Shown: positions 1-12,645, counted from the stretch's first letter. The stretch: DNA of 64,000 nucleotides from Neurospora intermedia (GCA_037102815.1 BTPP01000003.1:4774001-4838000); one strand, 5' to 3'. Translations and numbers: made by a program. Notes: a model not told the origin generated them from the letters alone.

Positions 1-198
1 GTCGTACGTGATGTAGCATCCGTACCAGGAATTGGACGCGACAGGCGCTGCTTGGGCGACGGATCGAGGGGTTAGCCCCGAGGCGGACCGGAGATGCCTG
101 TAGGAGGAAATGGAAGGATAGCCCGCGTGGAGCACGTAGCCCTTTGGAAGGGTAGGTGTTGTCACTGTGGGCGACATTGTATGGTGGCTATCTTCCAT
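1..198 (-). CDS. GNAT-type N-acetyltransferase, N-terminal part (runs off left edge)
   Basis: An ATG at 198 opens a frame that stays open to base 1 and gives exactly 66 codons. The peptide starts MEDSHHTMSPTVTTPTLPKG and continues with GYVLHAGYPSISSYRHLRSA, then SGLTPR and SWYGCYITYD. A 'P-x-G-Y-x-L-H-x-G-Y-P' opening, 'LRSASGLTPR' and a following 'W-[YF]-G-x-Y' strand are typical of the first ~65 residues of fungal GNAT acetyltransferases; the acetyl-CoA-binding R/Q-x-x-G-x-G/A loop would lie beyond the window. The substrate cannot be inferred. Met8 is an alternative start. The gene is in tandem with rpb1, whose stop lies about 1.1 kb upstream of this ATG. The frame and start are read directly; the family call rests on remembered motif resemblance and is moderately sure. 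Confidence 0.6.
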   Translation of the reverse strand, partial: MEDSHHTMSPTVTTPTLPKGYVLHAGYPSISSYRHLRSASGLTPRSVAQAAPVASNSWYGCYITYD

Positions 199-1290
199 GG
201 GTGGGGATGAGAAGTTCATTCAGTCTTGGGCGTCAGTTGTGTGTATGTGTGTGGATTGGCACCGAGGAGGACAACTGAAGGTCTGTCGGCATAGAAATAT
301 GAGAGAAGAATAGCAAAATGAAAGGTAAGCTTAGAAGGATTTTTATCTGTTGGCGGTCGTCTCACCAAGTTCCATCGAGGAGAGGAGACCCACAATTTTG
401 TGGGGCAAGTCCATTGAAGGTTATCGACGGAGGTCCTGTGATAGAGACAAAGGTTTAAGGTGAGAGGATGGATGTGCGATGGTAGCCACGGCGAGATTGG
501 AATGATATGTGATCAGTTTTCTATTCAGTTCAAGTCAAATATCTCACTGGAGGTATCGGTTGTTACTATTTCCTGCGAAATTACTCGTTCTCTAACCACC
601 CATTCATCGCCAATGCTATCGCGCAATCTGATGGCTACCAAAAAGTGAAGAGGCGCTGTTCCCCTATTCGCCTGCCAAGTATGAACCAACAGTAAAGAAC
701 CCCTTTAAGCAAGGAAAAGCATATCAATCTTTGTTCCTTATGAAAAGCAAAATGCGAGCAAGGCCATCCATCACCAATAACAGACATGAACGAACACGAA
801 ATATGAAATGCTATGATAATAATGATATTTTGTCTTTCCCAACTTTGACTGATTCGCTCTGCTTTCAGCTGCGTTTCTTCTTTGTACGTACGTAAAAAGG
901 TGCTCCAGCTAGTTTATCTCCAACTCTAGTAGAAACGAAGAAGCAGATGACGGCGGCCCAAGAAGAAAGCAAAATGCAGTTTGATGTATGGCGACAACAG
1001 GACGAACAATGTGATAAAAAAAGGCAACTCCCCGCTCGCGCTCATTTAGCTCCTGCCAAGCCACCCTTCCTTTTTTGTTATATACGGTGTTGTAGTGGCA
1101 ATTTGTTCCGATCTCCCTTCCTTTTCTCCCCTTCGTGAAGCATTGACGCTTTGTCTTGCGACTCAACCCAATTCCACTCGATCAGAACGACTTCTTAAGA
1201 TAATTAATCATTCGATGGCGAAGTGGGAGAACTGGGGATTTCTGTTAGCAAAGCTGTCTTACCCCAAGCAACAGACTGATCCACAACTTA
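199..1290. other. Intergenic: GNAT gene 5' flank and rpb1 3' flank
   Basis: This spacer holds no ORF with protein-like composition; the frames at 460-648 and 909-1379 are short and unrelated to anything I recognise. The left part should carry the promoter and leader of the acetyltransferase gene, the right part the 3' UTR and terminator of rpb1. A T-rich/A-rich stretch around 740-900 is the likely rpb1 poly(A) neighbourhood, but no clear signal can be pinned down. Confidence 0.6.
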
Positions 1291-4200
1291 CTATTGATCC
1301 CCGTTGCCCCCCGAGTTATTACGTCCCGGCGTCCGCGGTGAGTACTGCGGCGACGTCGGCGAGTAACCCGTTGGGCTAGTAGGGGACAGCTGCTGACCAG
1401 GCGACCGCTGGAACGACGGGCTCGTGGGCGAGTAAGCGTCCGGCGAGGTTGGCGACCAGGTAGGCGACGCCGGAGAGTAGCTTGGCGAGGTAGCCTGGAA
1501 AGCGGGCGAGGCCGGGCTGTAGCTCGGACTCGTGGGGGAGTATGAGGGTGACGTCGGAGAGAATTGTTGGGCGGGGGAGGTGGGCGAGTACCTGGCGGCA
1601 GCTGGCGATGCCGGCGAGTAGCTCGGGGAGGTAGGGCTGTAGCTCGGGCTGGTCGGGCTTCCAGGGCGCAGCATCGGCGAAGTTGGCGAGAACGACGGCG
1701 ACGAGGGACTGAATTGTGGGCTGGAAGCGAAACGACCAGCAGAGTCGAGGAGAGGTGAGCTGGGCGAGTAGCCAGCCGCGGGCGACGATGGCGAGTACCC
1801 GCCATAGCTGAATGGTGACGTGGGTGTGAAGGGGCTGGTGGCACGAGGGCTGGTAGCCGAAGAGTAGGAAGTGCCAGAACCGTATCCGCCAACGCCACCG
1901 TAGTCAGTGCCGAAGCCGTTGTTCGTCGGGCTGTCCGATCCAGCGCCCTGGATAGGAGAGAAGTTGCCCATAGTAGGCGAATAACTTCCAAGGAACCCAC
2001 TGTCGGCCATCGGGGAGCCCGTATCGTAAGGCGTAGCCGCGCCATCCAGCTGACTGCCCTTCACGGTCATGCCCGGCATGAGACCCATGCGAGAGTTGTC
2101 AGAGATGACGGTCTCCAACATCTTGGGATCGAGGAAAACGTCAAAGGCACCAGTACCCATGGGAGCCATCTGGCCTAACATAACGTTCTCCGAGATACCA
2201 CGGCAGTCATCAAGCTCACCGACGGCGGCAGCTTCCAGGAGAATTTCGACAGTCTCCTCGAAAGAGCAACGCATGAGTGCACCAGTATCAGCGCGGTTGA
2301 TACCGTGACGTGTGACGGCGGCGATACTGCCCCTGTATGTCATCACATCGCAAAGAAGCGCCAAGTGACGATGGTTGACGTACGAACCGTCGAAAGCCAA
2401 CACAGCCGTCAACTCGTGCATCAGAGCAGCGCGAGCTCCCTCAATACCGAAGACATCGACAACCTGCCACAAGTCGTTGGTAGTGGTGCGCTTGGTATCA
2501 ACACCCTCGACAGTCAAGACCTCACGAAGAGAAGTACCTTGTGTATCAAGGTACCACTCTTGGCACTCATCGTCCACCTTGGAGTGCTTCATGGAGCCAT
2601 CCTTGGCCTCGATCAGCTTAACACCCTTGTTCAAGAAGGCACGCTCAATGCCCTCGACACCACGAAGTGTGCAGCCGTCCAGGAGATGCTTCTCAAGACG
2701 CTTGAGCATCACATCATCCTCGATGATCTTGTTACCATCTTCATCCTTGTCATCGTCCGCCTTGATAACACGGATACGGATGACCATCTCTTCAGCGTTG
2801 TTGTCAGAGAAAACAACCGCAACATCCTTCTTATAAACCTCCTTGATGCGGTGAGCAACGTCCTCAACGCGGAGACCCTTGTCGAGCATCTTCTGACGAT
2901 CGAGAGTGATTCTCAGAAGCCAACGGGACTGATTCTCAATCGGATCTGGCTCGTCGCCGCTCTGATCGGGAATGAGGAAGTAAGACTCGACCAAATCGTA
3001 ATCCTCGGGGATGTTGGTCGATGTGATATCAGGATCGTAGTAGATTTCAGTGACAGCGGTAACGGAGCGAAGACTCGTGTGCTCGACAGCACTGCGCATC
3101 TTCTTGGCCTCCTCCTGGGTCGCTGCCTTGGAGTCGAGATAGACCATCATGGAAGGAGTCTTAATGTTCGAGGCGACGTTAAGAATTTCCTTTAGACGCG
3201 GCACACCAAGGGTGACGTTCTTGGAGGACACACCGGCGAAATGGAAAGTGTTGAGTGTCATCTGGGTGGCGGGTTCACCGATAGACTGGGCAGCCAACAC
3301 ACCGACCATTTCACCCGGAGAAACCATCGACCTCGACCAACGGTTCTCGAGCTCACCGAGAATGTGGTTGAAGGCCAACTTGTTGATCCTATCTTGGACA
3401 GCAAGGCGCTTGAACGCCAAGCGAGACCGAAGCTGGGCCTTGAACAGGATCGTGGCGTTGTAGTCTGCCTCCTTGGAAATAGGATCATCTCCTCTGACAA
3501 CGATCATGCGATCAAGCATGGCCTTAACTGCAGGAATGACATCCTTGGGGGTAAGGTCACTGCGAGCGGTCTCATCCACCTTGAACAGCTTCTTGGCAGT
3601 ATCAATGATACGAATGATGTTAAGCGGGAGCTGCATCTTCGTGTCATTGTTGCCTTTTGTGCGCTGGATCTCGCGAAGCATGTGGCGATCGACTGAAAGC
3701 TGTTCGTACTCCTGGTCAAGAAGCTCCTGAACAGTGGGGTCACTGGCGAGCTCCTTTCCGTATTCCAGCGCCTCAAGCTCGCCCGAGGAAACCTCCTCGT
3801 CCATGACGTCGAGACGATAACGCTTGTCGAAAGCCTTGTTGGATATCGTGAAGTGGTCGACAGGCTGGTTCTCGATGGCAATACCGTCGAGACCATCTTC
3901 ACCGTAGACGAACTGGATGATATCACCCAGCGAGTTGCGAACAGTACCATCGTACTGCGCAGCCGAATCTTCAAGGGCCTTGACCAAACGACGCTGAATG
4001 TAACCAGTTTCGGCTGTCTTGACAGCGGTATCGATCAAACCTTCTCTACCAGCCATGGCGTGGAAGAAAAACTCTGAAGGAGTAAGACCACGAAGGTACG
4101 AGTTCTCGACGAAACCACGGGCTTCGGGCGAGTAATCATCCTTTGTGAAATGTGGCAGTGTGCGGTACTTGAAGCCGAAAGGAATACGCTTGCCTTCGAC

Positions 4201-6610
4201 AATCTGCTGACCGACCAAGGCAGTCATCTGAGAGATGTTGATGGAGGAACCCTTGGAACCAGACAGAGCCATGGTTACGGCATTGTTGATATCCTTCAAA
4301 CTGCTCTCAGTGGTAGTACCGGCCTTGTCACGGGCCGTGTTGAGAGCCTTGGAGACCTTGTTTTCGAAGGTCTCACGGATATTCATACCGGGCAATGGCT
4401 CAAGCTGATTGTTGGTGGCCATATCTGTGAGCTGCTTGACTTCTGCCTTGGCATCGTCAATGTGCGTCTGGACCTTGGCGATGGTCGCGGCGTCGGGAAT
4501 AGTGTCACCAATACCAATGCTGTGGCCATTGTGAAGGAGCCAGTAGTTGACGACTCTCTGGCAGCCATTGAGGAAATCCATAGCACCGCTAGGACCCAGC
4601 TCGTTGTAGCAGAGATGGACGATACCGCCACTAGCGGCACCCACAATCTTCTTCGTCATCAAGCCGAAAATCACCTCACCTTGTTGGATCAAAATGCCCT
4701 TGTCCTTAAGAGGGCACTCACCATCATCCTCGTCGATGTTCTTGAGGTTTATGATCTTGGGAACAACCATGCTAATGATCTGCTTACCAGTCCAGCGAGG
4801 ACGAGGCTTGAGGATTGCGGGGACAGGAATGATGCCGTCCCACTCGGGGACCCAGAGCATAATGTTCATGACCTCCTCCTTGGTAAGGAAGACGTCACGA
4901 CGACAAAGCTTGTAAGCGCCAGCCAAAGTATCCTGCACGATACCCATGAGCGGACCGTTACGCTGCGGCGAGACGATGTTAAGAGGAACCATGCAAAGCT
5001 CCTTGACTTCGGCACGAGTTTCTTCGGTTTGAGGAACGTGAAGGTTCATTTCATCACCGTCGAAATCGGCGTTGTAAGGAGATGTGACGGAAAGGTTGAG
5101 TCTGAAGGTCGAGTAGGGCATGACCTTGACACGATGACCCATCATGGATTCCTTGTGTAAAGAGGGCTGACGGTTGAAGATGATGTAATCACCGTCGATG
5201 AGATGGCGCTCAACCTTCCAGCCATATTCCAGCTGTAGCGGACCTGTCCGCCTCTGATGGCGTAGATCAACACGGCTGCCATCTGAGCGGATAACGTACT
5301 TGGCACCCGGATGCTCGTTAGGGCCGTTCTGGACGTACTGGGTGAGTTTGCCAATATTGTAGGGCGTCACAGTCTCGGGATAGGTAAGCGTACGCGCGAT
5401 GCTACGGGGCACACCGACTTCATCCAGCGAGATGTTGGCATCACCTGTGATGACTGTACGGGCAGAGAAATCGACACGCTTGCCCATCAAGTTACCACGC
5501 AGACGACCCTCTTTGCCCTTGAGACGGGCGCGAATGGCCTTGACAGGACGACCGCTCTTTTGCAGAGCTTGTGGTTGACCAGCAATATCGTTGTCCATGT
5601 AGGTGGCAACGTGGTACTGAAGGAGGTTCTCGAAATCGTTGATGATGTGAGCCGGAGACCCCTCCTGGATAGCCTGGCGAACGTTGCCGTTTGCTCGAAT
5701 GATATCGCCGAGCTTGTATGTCAAATCATCTTCGTTCCGCATACCGGTGCCGGTACCGTCCATGGAAATACTGGGGCGGACTGGAGGGGGCGGAACAGGC
5801 AGGACAGTGATGATCATCCACTCAGGCCGAGCTTGAGAGATGTTGATGCCGATGTCGATCATGTCAGACTCGGTCATGTTGTGCAAGATGTTGAGTGCCA
5901 TGTCGGGGGTGATGATCTTCTTCTCCTTGCTCTTGACGCCCTCCTCGTCCTTGGTATCGAACTGGGCATAGAGGGTGAGGGCCTGCTGGCGGACGGTGGG
6001 GTGATCGTTGCCACAGCCGCCGTGGCCGGGGAGCTCGCCCTTGGCGTCGGCGAGAGGGTTGAATTCGTCATCGTCGCTCTTCTTGACTACCTCGTTTTCA
6101 CATCTCCTCTTTTTCTTGCACACAGCCCATACGCGGTTGAAGCGGACCTTGGGATCGCGGATCCTCATGGCGGCCGCGAACTCTTTGTCATTCTACAGAA
6201 GAGAGGTTAGCGTCCGCAAATCAAGACTACCCTGAAGGATAGGTTGCACGAACTCTGTCAGCAAGAACCTTGCTGCAGTTGTGGCAGACAATCTCCAACA
6301 TCTTCTTCACCCGCTTGATGAAGCCCGGATGGTAGACGGGTCGGGCCAGCTCGATGTGACCGAAATGGCCGGGGCACTCGGACATGTTCTCGCCGCACGT
6401 CTTGCACTTGAACTGACGATCTACGGAGCCCAGGAGAGGGTCGTTGAGACCGCCGTCGCGGGGTTTTGTCCTGGTCTCGTCCATGGTCTCTGGGTAGACG
6501 ATGTGGGCCACACTCATGCCCTTGATCTCCTCGGGCGACAGCAGACCAAACTGGATTTCCTTGATGGTCCGCAAGGGCGCACTCGAGTGCGCAAAGTATA
6601 GGTTCGCCAT
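1291..6610 (-). CDS. rpb1: RNA polymerase II largest subunit RPB1
   Basis: Catalytic core subunit of nuclear RNA polymerase II. Two exons, 6610-6254 and 6192-1291, give 1,752 aa, the expected fungal length. The single 61-nt intron has donor GTTCGT, branch GCTAAC and acceptor TAG; it is the only phase-0 choice and joins ...KVLADR to NDKEFAA. Seen in order: the N-terminal zinc-binding motif [17 protein letters not shown]; the clamp; the absolutely conserved active-site loop [10 protein letters not shown] with Mg-binding Asp at about 495, 497 and 499; the trigger-loop region [20 protein letters not shown]; and a C-terminal heptad domain over roughly the last 240 residues. The CTD is rich in SPTSP/SPASP/SPSSP units but only about five are exact YSPTSP. 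The tail after the CTD is [10 protein letters not shown]. Constitutive expression is expected; neither codon use nor composition is odd. The identification is certain. Confidence 0.98.
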
Positions 6611-8323
6611 CTTGGGAAACCGCTCGACGCTCTACAGTCCTTGGGAAAAGAATTCGGTTCTCGTTGTCCAAAAGATGAAGGGTTTGTCAAATGACGGTGA
6701 GACGAGCGACCGTCAATCACACAGTTGTCGTGGCTGTCTCGGGCGGCGCGCGCAAACCCGGGGGCGAAAGCGAATAAGACGGACAAAAAAAAGGATATTA
6801 GTATTCTCTAAAAGACGGAAAGCGAGAGGCCTCGATGCACACAGTCGGCTCGAGGTGGCGTGATGGTGTTTTGGTGATGGAATCGAAAGTCCCTTGGTTG
6901 TCCTCCACTGCGTTGTCCAGGCCAACGGGCCCCCGAAAGGAGCTAACTAGTCCGCCGAGCACGCTGTCGGCCCCGCCAGTATCGCGTGCGATGGAAAAAG
7001 AAAAGGGACCGGGTTGATTACGCGAATGACCGCGGTCGGCACGGTCGATTAAAAAGTCGTCGGAATCGTGTGGTTGTGGACGACCAGCAAGCAGAATCCG
7101 GCGATGTGGACGCGCTTTGCGGAGATCGGGAATTTTGAAGGAAGGGGTGCGGTGTTGTTTGGGGTATGGAGCAGGAAGGAAGGTGGCAGACCTCCACGCT
7201 GGTTGAAAAGTTCTACCGCCCTCGTCCGCCCAGCCAGAAACCGACGCGGGACAAGAGGCGAGAAGCCACTAGCCCTAATGCAGTAAGGGATCCACTTGTG
7301 GCACTGGGTGACAAAGCACCAAAAAGGCTCCGAGCAGCGGCTGGGGCAGGGTGAAGGGTGTGGACTGGTACTTGGCGGTACCCGACATTCACTTGAACAC
7401 TGAGGTTTGCCTAGGTAAGAACTTGGTGAATGGCTGTAGATTGCTGTTTTGATGAAGTATCCTGATTGTACCGCCCTACCATCCATTCCAGGCCTCCCCG
7501 GCCAGTGACTCAAGGCGCGGGGGCCACTGCCTGAAGTCTGGCAGTCTGGAAACCCGAACTGGAGACTTGGAGACGCCCCGTTGCTCGCTCGGACCTGACA
7601 ACGACCGCAACCGCATCATTGATCCATTCCAGGTTACCCTCCATCCATCTCAGCATCACCCGCTCCGGCAGCTTTCCATCCATTTCCTTGTCCTACAACT
7701 ACGGAGGAACCGACTGGAGGGTTCGTGACTACGCCGCTCGGTGCCTGGCATTTTGTCCGATCTTTTTCTTCTCCAAGATGGATGGATGCCCCGTTCGCCC
7801 ACCCGCCCGCCTGCCTGGCTGTTGCTGTCACGGTTACAGTCAACGTCAACAGCCGGCCGGCAATGGACGACAGCGACTTGACCTGGACGGGACGAGGAGA
7901 TCCAAACCAATCCCCACCACCTATGCCGCGACCCATTCGGTTAAATGTTATGGATGGATGCCATTGTTGCTCCAGTCGCCGAACTTGGAACTGCCATGTC
8001 AACTTGTTCCTACGATTGCGTCATACCTATCTGATGAAAGTCAACGTCGAGGAATCACACAAACAGCCCCATTGTGGATCGTGAATTCTGTTACTACACT
8101 ACACTGGATACGCAAGAACAAGTCTAATAGGTTGTTGTTTGATTTATCCATTTTTTTCTCTCCGAAAAATGCACGTTTTATAATTGCTCGTCACGCTACA
8201 TGCTACCAAACTGAAATCCATCAAACCCTAAATTAGTTCCTCGAGTGGTCATTCAATCACACTCCTCAAATTCATGGGTATCTTTCTCTTTGTTTCATTG
8301 CATCCGTCGTGTTCCATGTCTTC
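6611..8323. other. Intergenic: rpb1 promoter side and swd1 3' flank
   Basis: A 1.7-kb spacer between two genes on the minus strand. It should contain the rpb1 promoter/leader (right of 6611) and the swd1 3' UTR (left of 8324). The overlapping open frames at 7049-8236 on both strands have no family resemblance and mutually exclusive reading, as expected of moderately GC-rich noncoding DNA. Nothing else is recognised. Confidence 0.6.
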
Positions 8324-9815
8324 TCACCTCTTCCTTGTCCGAGTCCTTTGCGTGACCGTCTTCTTGGCAGGCGGTCTCCCCTCACTTGCGGGTGCACCGT
8401 CGTCTTGATCGTCAGGGCTCTTACGCCTGAGCGTCCCCAATCCCACGTTCACGAACTCTTCTTCGCTATCCGACTCCCCGAGGTTGAAAAGCACCGGCAT
8501 CCTGAATGGTGCCACGTCGCCGCCGCCAGCGCCGCCGCCCCCCAACACGTCGACGTCTTCGTCCTCGGCGTCCAGCCGTCGCTTCTGGATTTCCTCATGC
8601 GGGTGTATATCGAATTCGTCCTCCTTCTCGATGTACTCGACGTTTTCCTCAACCTCGACGAAATCCGGCGCCAGGGCCGACCATCGTTGCGGACTTGTGA
8701 CCGACCAAATGTTTATCCTCCCTGTCTCGAGACCGCACGCTGCCAGCAAGGGCTTGTGAGGATGCCATTCTATAACACCCTGTTCCTCCTTCGGACCCTC
8801 CAGCATGCGCACCAAACTGCCATGGCCGCGCTCCCAGATGTATAGCTCGTGGTTATTAAACGTCGAAGCTGCGACGTACTCTCCGGTTGAACTGAACGCA
8901 GCGTGGTTCCAGGATAAACGATTCACCAAGTCCTGAAACTTGTGCTCGAGCGGAATCTGGATCGTGTCGGGGTCCAGGTCTGCCGATGTCAGATCTGGCA
9001 CCTTGAATGTCCTGATTGTTCTATCTTGAGCATTCACCAACAACTCCTTGCCAGATTCTGTAAGCCGTAATGTAGTTATTACACCGCCGGCAATCTTTTC
9101 CGAGTAGATGATTTCGTGTGTTGTCGCATCGATGATGTTAAGTCGGCCTTTGGTCGTGCCGGCGAGGAGATGTTCGCCTGTCGCGGTGTATACAATGGCT
9201 GTTGTCATGTGCCTCGCATCTTCTTTGGCGTGCTTCTCCTTGGTCGGGGTGTCGGCACCGTCGTCGGATCGTTTCTCGACCGAAGGAAGGATATGTCGTA
9301 CTTCGACGGGGTTGGCGCCTTGGGCGGACTCTTTAACGTCGACGAGCATTGGCTGTTCTTCGAATAACGCGGCGGCAAACTGGTGACTATTGCAATGATT
9401 AGATCAATCCCTATCACACCGCAGTGTAACTATCGAGCTCATGACGAGTAACATACTGATGTATCGGGTGTAATTCGGCCCCATAAACGGGTGCGCGGAA
9501 TCGCACTTCGCAATACTTGCTCCCATCTTGTAGATCCCAGAGGATTGCCTTCCAGCCTTGACACGCAGACAGCAAGTACCGACCACACCGTGACCAACTT
9601 AGCGAGGTGATGTTCTTAGAGTGTCCTCGAAGCTTCCGTGCAACCCCCATGGTCTCAAGATCCCAAATTACAACAGTGCCATCTACCCTCCCCGAGGCGA
9701 GGAAGTCGCCCGTCCGGTTGAAGCGTACGCATGTAGAGTGGCCGGATCGAATTGTGTTGGTGATGTGTTCGGGGTAATCTTGGAGAAGATAATCTTCCGC
9801 CAGTAGTAAATTCAT
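8324..9815 (-). CDS. swd1: COMPASS (Set1) H3K4 methyltransferase subunit Swd1/RbBP5, WD40 protein
   Basis: A WD40 propeller scaffold of the Set1/COMPASS complex, which methylates histone H3 lysine 4 in the nucleus. Exons 9815-9457 and 9386-8324 give 473 aa. The 70-nt intron has donor GTATGT and acceptor TAG; using this acceptor keeps frame and joins ...ELHPIHH to HQFAAALFEEQP, where the family has a conserved F-x-A-x-L-F-E segment. The start MNLLLAEDYLLQDYPE matches the short N-terminus typical of Swd1/RbBP5. Visible repeats include GDFLASGRVDGTVVIWDLET, HSKNITSLSWSRCGRYLLSA and a later LYIWERGHGSLVRMLEGPK. After the propeller comes the family's acidic region (VEVEENVEYIEKEDEFDIHP) and a basic low-complexity tail ending in TRTRKR. 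It shares a 631-bp divergent promoter with thg1. The identification is strong. Confidence 0.93.
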
Positions 9816-10446
9816 GGTCGTGATACCGAGAAGTTTGAGGCACTCTTGTCGATTTGTCTTCCGCAGTCGTGGGTAAAAAATTGAGCCACGGTCGCGGGGA
9901 GAAAATGTGCGTAAGTGATAAGTACTGAGGTTGAGATGTTGGTGGACAACTTCCAGTCGCGCTTTGAATTTCCATTCACGGACTCGCGGCCGTCCCCCAC
10001 CTGGAGCTTCACCTCCAGGCCGTCTGCCAGTGTGGGGTTCCCGTTCCAGGGCGCATGCACGGCCCAGCCCAATGTGCGTCAGGGGGGGGGGGGAGCAATC
10101 CCGCCTGCCGGTGCAGTGAAAAGGACAGTGCCCCTGGTGGATCGGCCGGGATTTTAATGGGTGGGCACAACCGTCAAGCGCTAAAATGACCGTCAACAGG
10201 GTCAAGCCGTGTGGGGTATCGATCTTGTGAAGACTCAGATTCGGTTCATCGTAAGCGAGACATCTCACTTATACAACATTTTATAGCCGTTGAGAAGTTT
10301 GGGTAACTCACCACTCCGTTTTATTCACTTCTGCTCTTGTTCCAGTATGTTCCTATTCTCAACAAGAAAAGACTACTGAAAGAACCCACTGACAACAACG
10401 GTCTGGAATAGAATAGAATAGAACAAGACTGTATATACCCCCAACA
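9816..10446. promoter_or_regulatory. Divergent promoter between swd1 and thg1
   Basis: A 631-bp region between two divergently oriented start codons; it must carry both promoters. It contains a 12-base G run at 10082-10093, which reads as C on the swd1 sense strand, and a TATATA string just upstream of the thg1 ATG that is too close to be that gene's TATA box. No specific factor site is claimed. The promoter role is inferred from gene orientation only. Confidence 0.6.
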
Positions 10447-11397
10447 ATGGCGAACTCCAAGTTTGAGTACGTCAAGCAGTTCGAGCAACCTGACTCGCTC
10501 CTTCCAAACACCTGGATAGTAGTAAGGCTCGATGGCCGTGGCTTCACTAAGTATGTCTCTAGTTCTTTCCTGAAAGACATAATATTTTTCAGTCACTAAC
10601 AAAAACAACAACCCAGATTCTCCACCAAATATGCCTTTGAAAAGCCCAACGACAAACGAGCCCTGGACCTCATGAACGCGGCCGCGCGCTCCGTCATGTC
10701 CGAGCTCCCCGACATCGCCATCGCCTACGGCGTATCAGACGAGTACAGTTTCGTCTTCCACAAATCCTGCACGTTATTCGAGCGACGCGCCAGCAAACTC
10801 GTCTCTACCATCGTCTCGACCTTCACAGCCTACTACATCCACCACTGGCCCACCTATTTTGTCGATGGGCCCCCCTTATCCCCACCCCTCCCTTCCTTCG
10901 ACGGCCGCGCCGTCTGCTACCCGTCCGTCCAGAACCTGCGCGACTACATGAGCTGGCGCCAGGTCGACTGCCACATCAACAACCTGTACAACACCACGTT
11001 CTGGGCCCTCATCAACCAGGGAGGCATGGACGGGACGGCAGCCGAGTTGATGCTCAAGGGGACATTCTCGGCAGACAAGAACGAGATTTTGTTCAAAAAG
11101 TTTGGGATTAACTATAATAACGAGCCGGAGATGTTTAAGAAGGGAAGTGTGATTTTTAGGAATTACGAGCTGGTGGAGCCAGGGACGACGAAAAAAGTCA
11201 TCAGCGAGGAAGCAGAGGAGATGAGCAGCACCGCCGTACCGGAGGTCAAGTCGAAGAGTCAGGTGGAAAAGGAAAAGAAGGCGAGGGCAAAGGCCAAGAT
11301 TGTGGTGGAACATTTGGATATCATCAGGGATGAGTTTTGGGAGAGGAGGCCGTGGTTGTTGAGTGGGAAGCCGGGGAAGGTTCCCAAGGAGCCTTGA
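10447..11397 (+). CDS. thg1: tRNA-His guanylyltransferase THG1
   Basis: Adds the essential G-1 to the 5' end of tRNA-His by 3'-5' nucleotide addition, allowing recognition by histidyl-tRNA synthetase. Exons 10447-10550 and 10617-11397 give 294 aa. The 66-nt intron has donor GTATGT, branch CACTAAC and acceptor CAG, and splits the Lys codon of FTKFSTKY. The catalytic metal ligands are in place: Asp29-Gly30 in RLDGRGFTKF and Asp76-Glu77 in GVSDEYSF. The family signature HINNLYNTTFWAL starts at about His154, and the polar region GTFSADKNEILF follows. The C-terminal part is Lys/Glu-rich (VEKEKKARAKAK) and ends in WERRPWLLSGKPGKVPKEP. Length and motif spacing match eukaryotic Thg1. It is divergent from swd1 and convergent with the G-patch gene. 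The identification is certain. Confidence 0.96.
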
Positions 11398-12645
11398 TGG
11401 AGTGAGTGGATGAAGAACGGAAGAATGGGATATGATTGTGATACCTCTGGATACACCCATAGAGCTCGACGATTTTTAGTAGTTCAATGGGACTTTGCTT
11501 CTATTGTGATGTGGTCGAATTCCCAAGAACATATGCTTTTTTCACGACAAACCTCCGAGGTGTGCTTCTTTACCGACCTGAACGAGAAGCAGCATACTAT
11601 ACAAAGGGGCGGGGACGACGTTGAAATCAAATCGGTATAGACTCTTCGGTTTCATTTCTACTCGTCAGGACCAGAACCGTTGAGTGCCTCCTCACTCGAG
11701 ACTTCAGGAGACAACTCCGTGCCTCCACTGTATCCTATGTACCGGGCCGGATCGCCTTTCATCCCATCCGCCCCTCCGCTTTCTGCCCCCTATCCACTAA
11801 ATAAGATCCGCCACCGGACTCTAATTTCAGAGCGGTACCAATTAGCCACATGGCCGGGCGGTTCCGATCATGAAAACATTGCCGGTGTGCGCGGTACCCC
11901 GTGGTATAGTTTTCGTAGGTCACAGCTGGAGCATGGTGGCTCGTTCCCCCAAAGACTCCTAGGCGACTGAGCTTTTTGTTGTTTTTCACACCCTTCAGCT
12001 GTAGTCCAAAATACAATAGAAACGTTCTCTGCGTTTTTATCTTTCATCGTCATTGAGTTTCGAACGCATTTCCTTTTTTCGTTGGTGTTGGTTGGATTCT
12101 AAAGGCTCTGGCCTGGTTATTCATTGGCACGCATTGGCACGAAGGGGCCTCTAGATAACAGGTACAAAAGCAAAGTTTGAAGTAAACAGAGACGAACGTG
12201 AGGTTGGAGTCGAGCTGTGCACCCATCTCACACTCCTCGCTTACTATGAATAATTTGCGCCTCATCAGTTCGCCCAAACGTCGTCGACGAGTCACTCTCC
12301 AACATCTTCCATGTCTTGAGTAAAAAGACCCAAAAGTGATGATCGTAGTTTCATCATTCATTTTCTATCAATCCAGCTCCTCTCGCGAATCGTCCAGATC
12401 TGTCCTCTTCAAGCAAAGACCAGGATAAAAACCGACGAAGGAGTAAGCGACTCGGGCCACACATCATCCTTTCCAATATATCACATCCCTGGCCGTACAC
12501 ACTCGTCAAGTAGCAGCCTGGTGTATCGGAAAGGACAGTCAATGGTGAGCTTGCTTTCCTTTCTCAACAAAAGGGGGGGGGGGGGGGGGGGGGGGGGTAT
12601 CTTCATTCTAACAACTTTTCGACCTCTCCATCATCCATCACATCT
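11398..12645. other. Intergenic between convergent thg1 and G-patch gene
   Basis: A 1.25-kb region between two stop codons on opposite strands, so it should hold two 3' UTRs. No coding frame is supported. Its most striking component is the 25-base G run listed separately. Confidence 0.6.
12573..12597. repeat. G25 homopolymer
   Basis: Twenty-five consecutive G on the plus strand, 48 bases beyond the stop codon of the minus-strand G-patch gene; in that gene's transcript it would be C25 in the 3' UTR. Long G runs are slippage-prone and can form G-quadruplexes. The length in the assembly may be only approximate. Confidence 0.9.

Noticed and set aside
2305-5160. Long plus-strand frames of 150-336 codons opposite rpb1
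   Set aside because: They mirror the strongly codon-biased rpb1 exon on the other strand; rpb1 conservation explains the open frames.
6227-6253. GTAGTC at 6230 as the donor of the rpb1 intron
   Set aside because: It gives the wrong reading phase at the acceptor; GTTCGT at 6253 keeps the frame and the family sequence.
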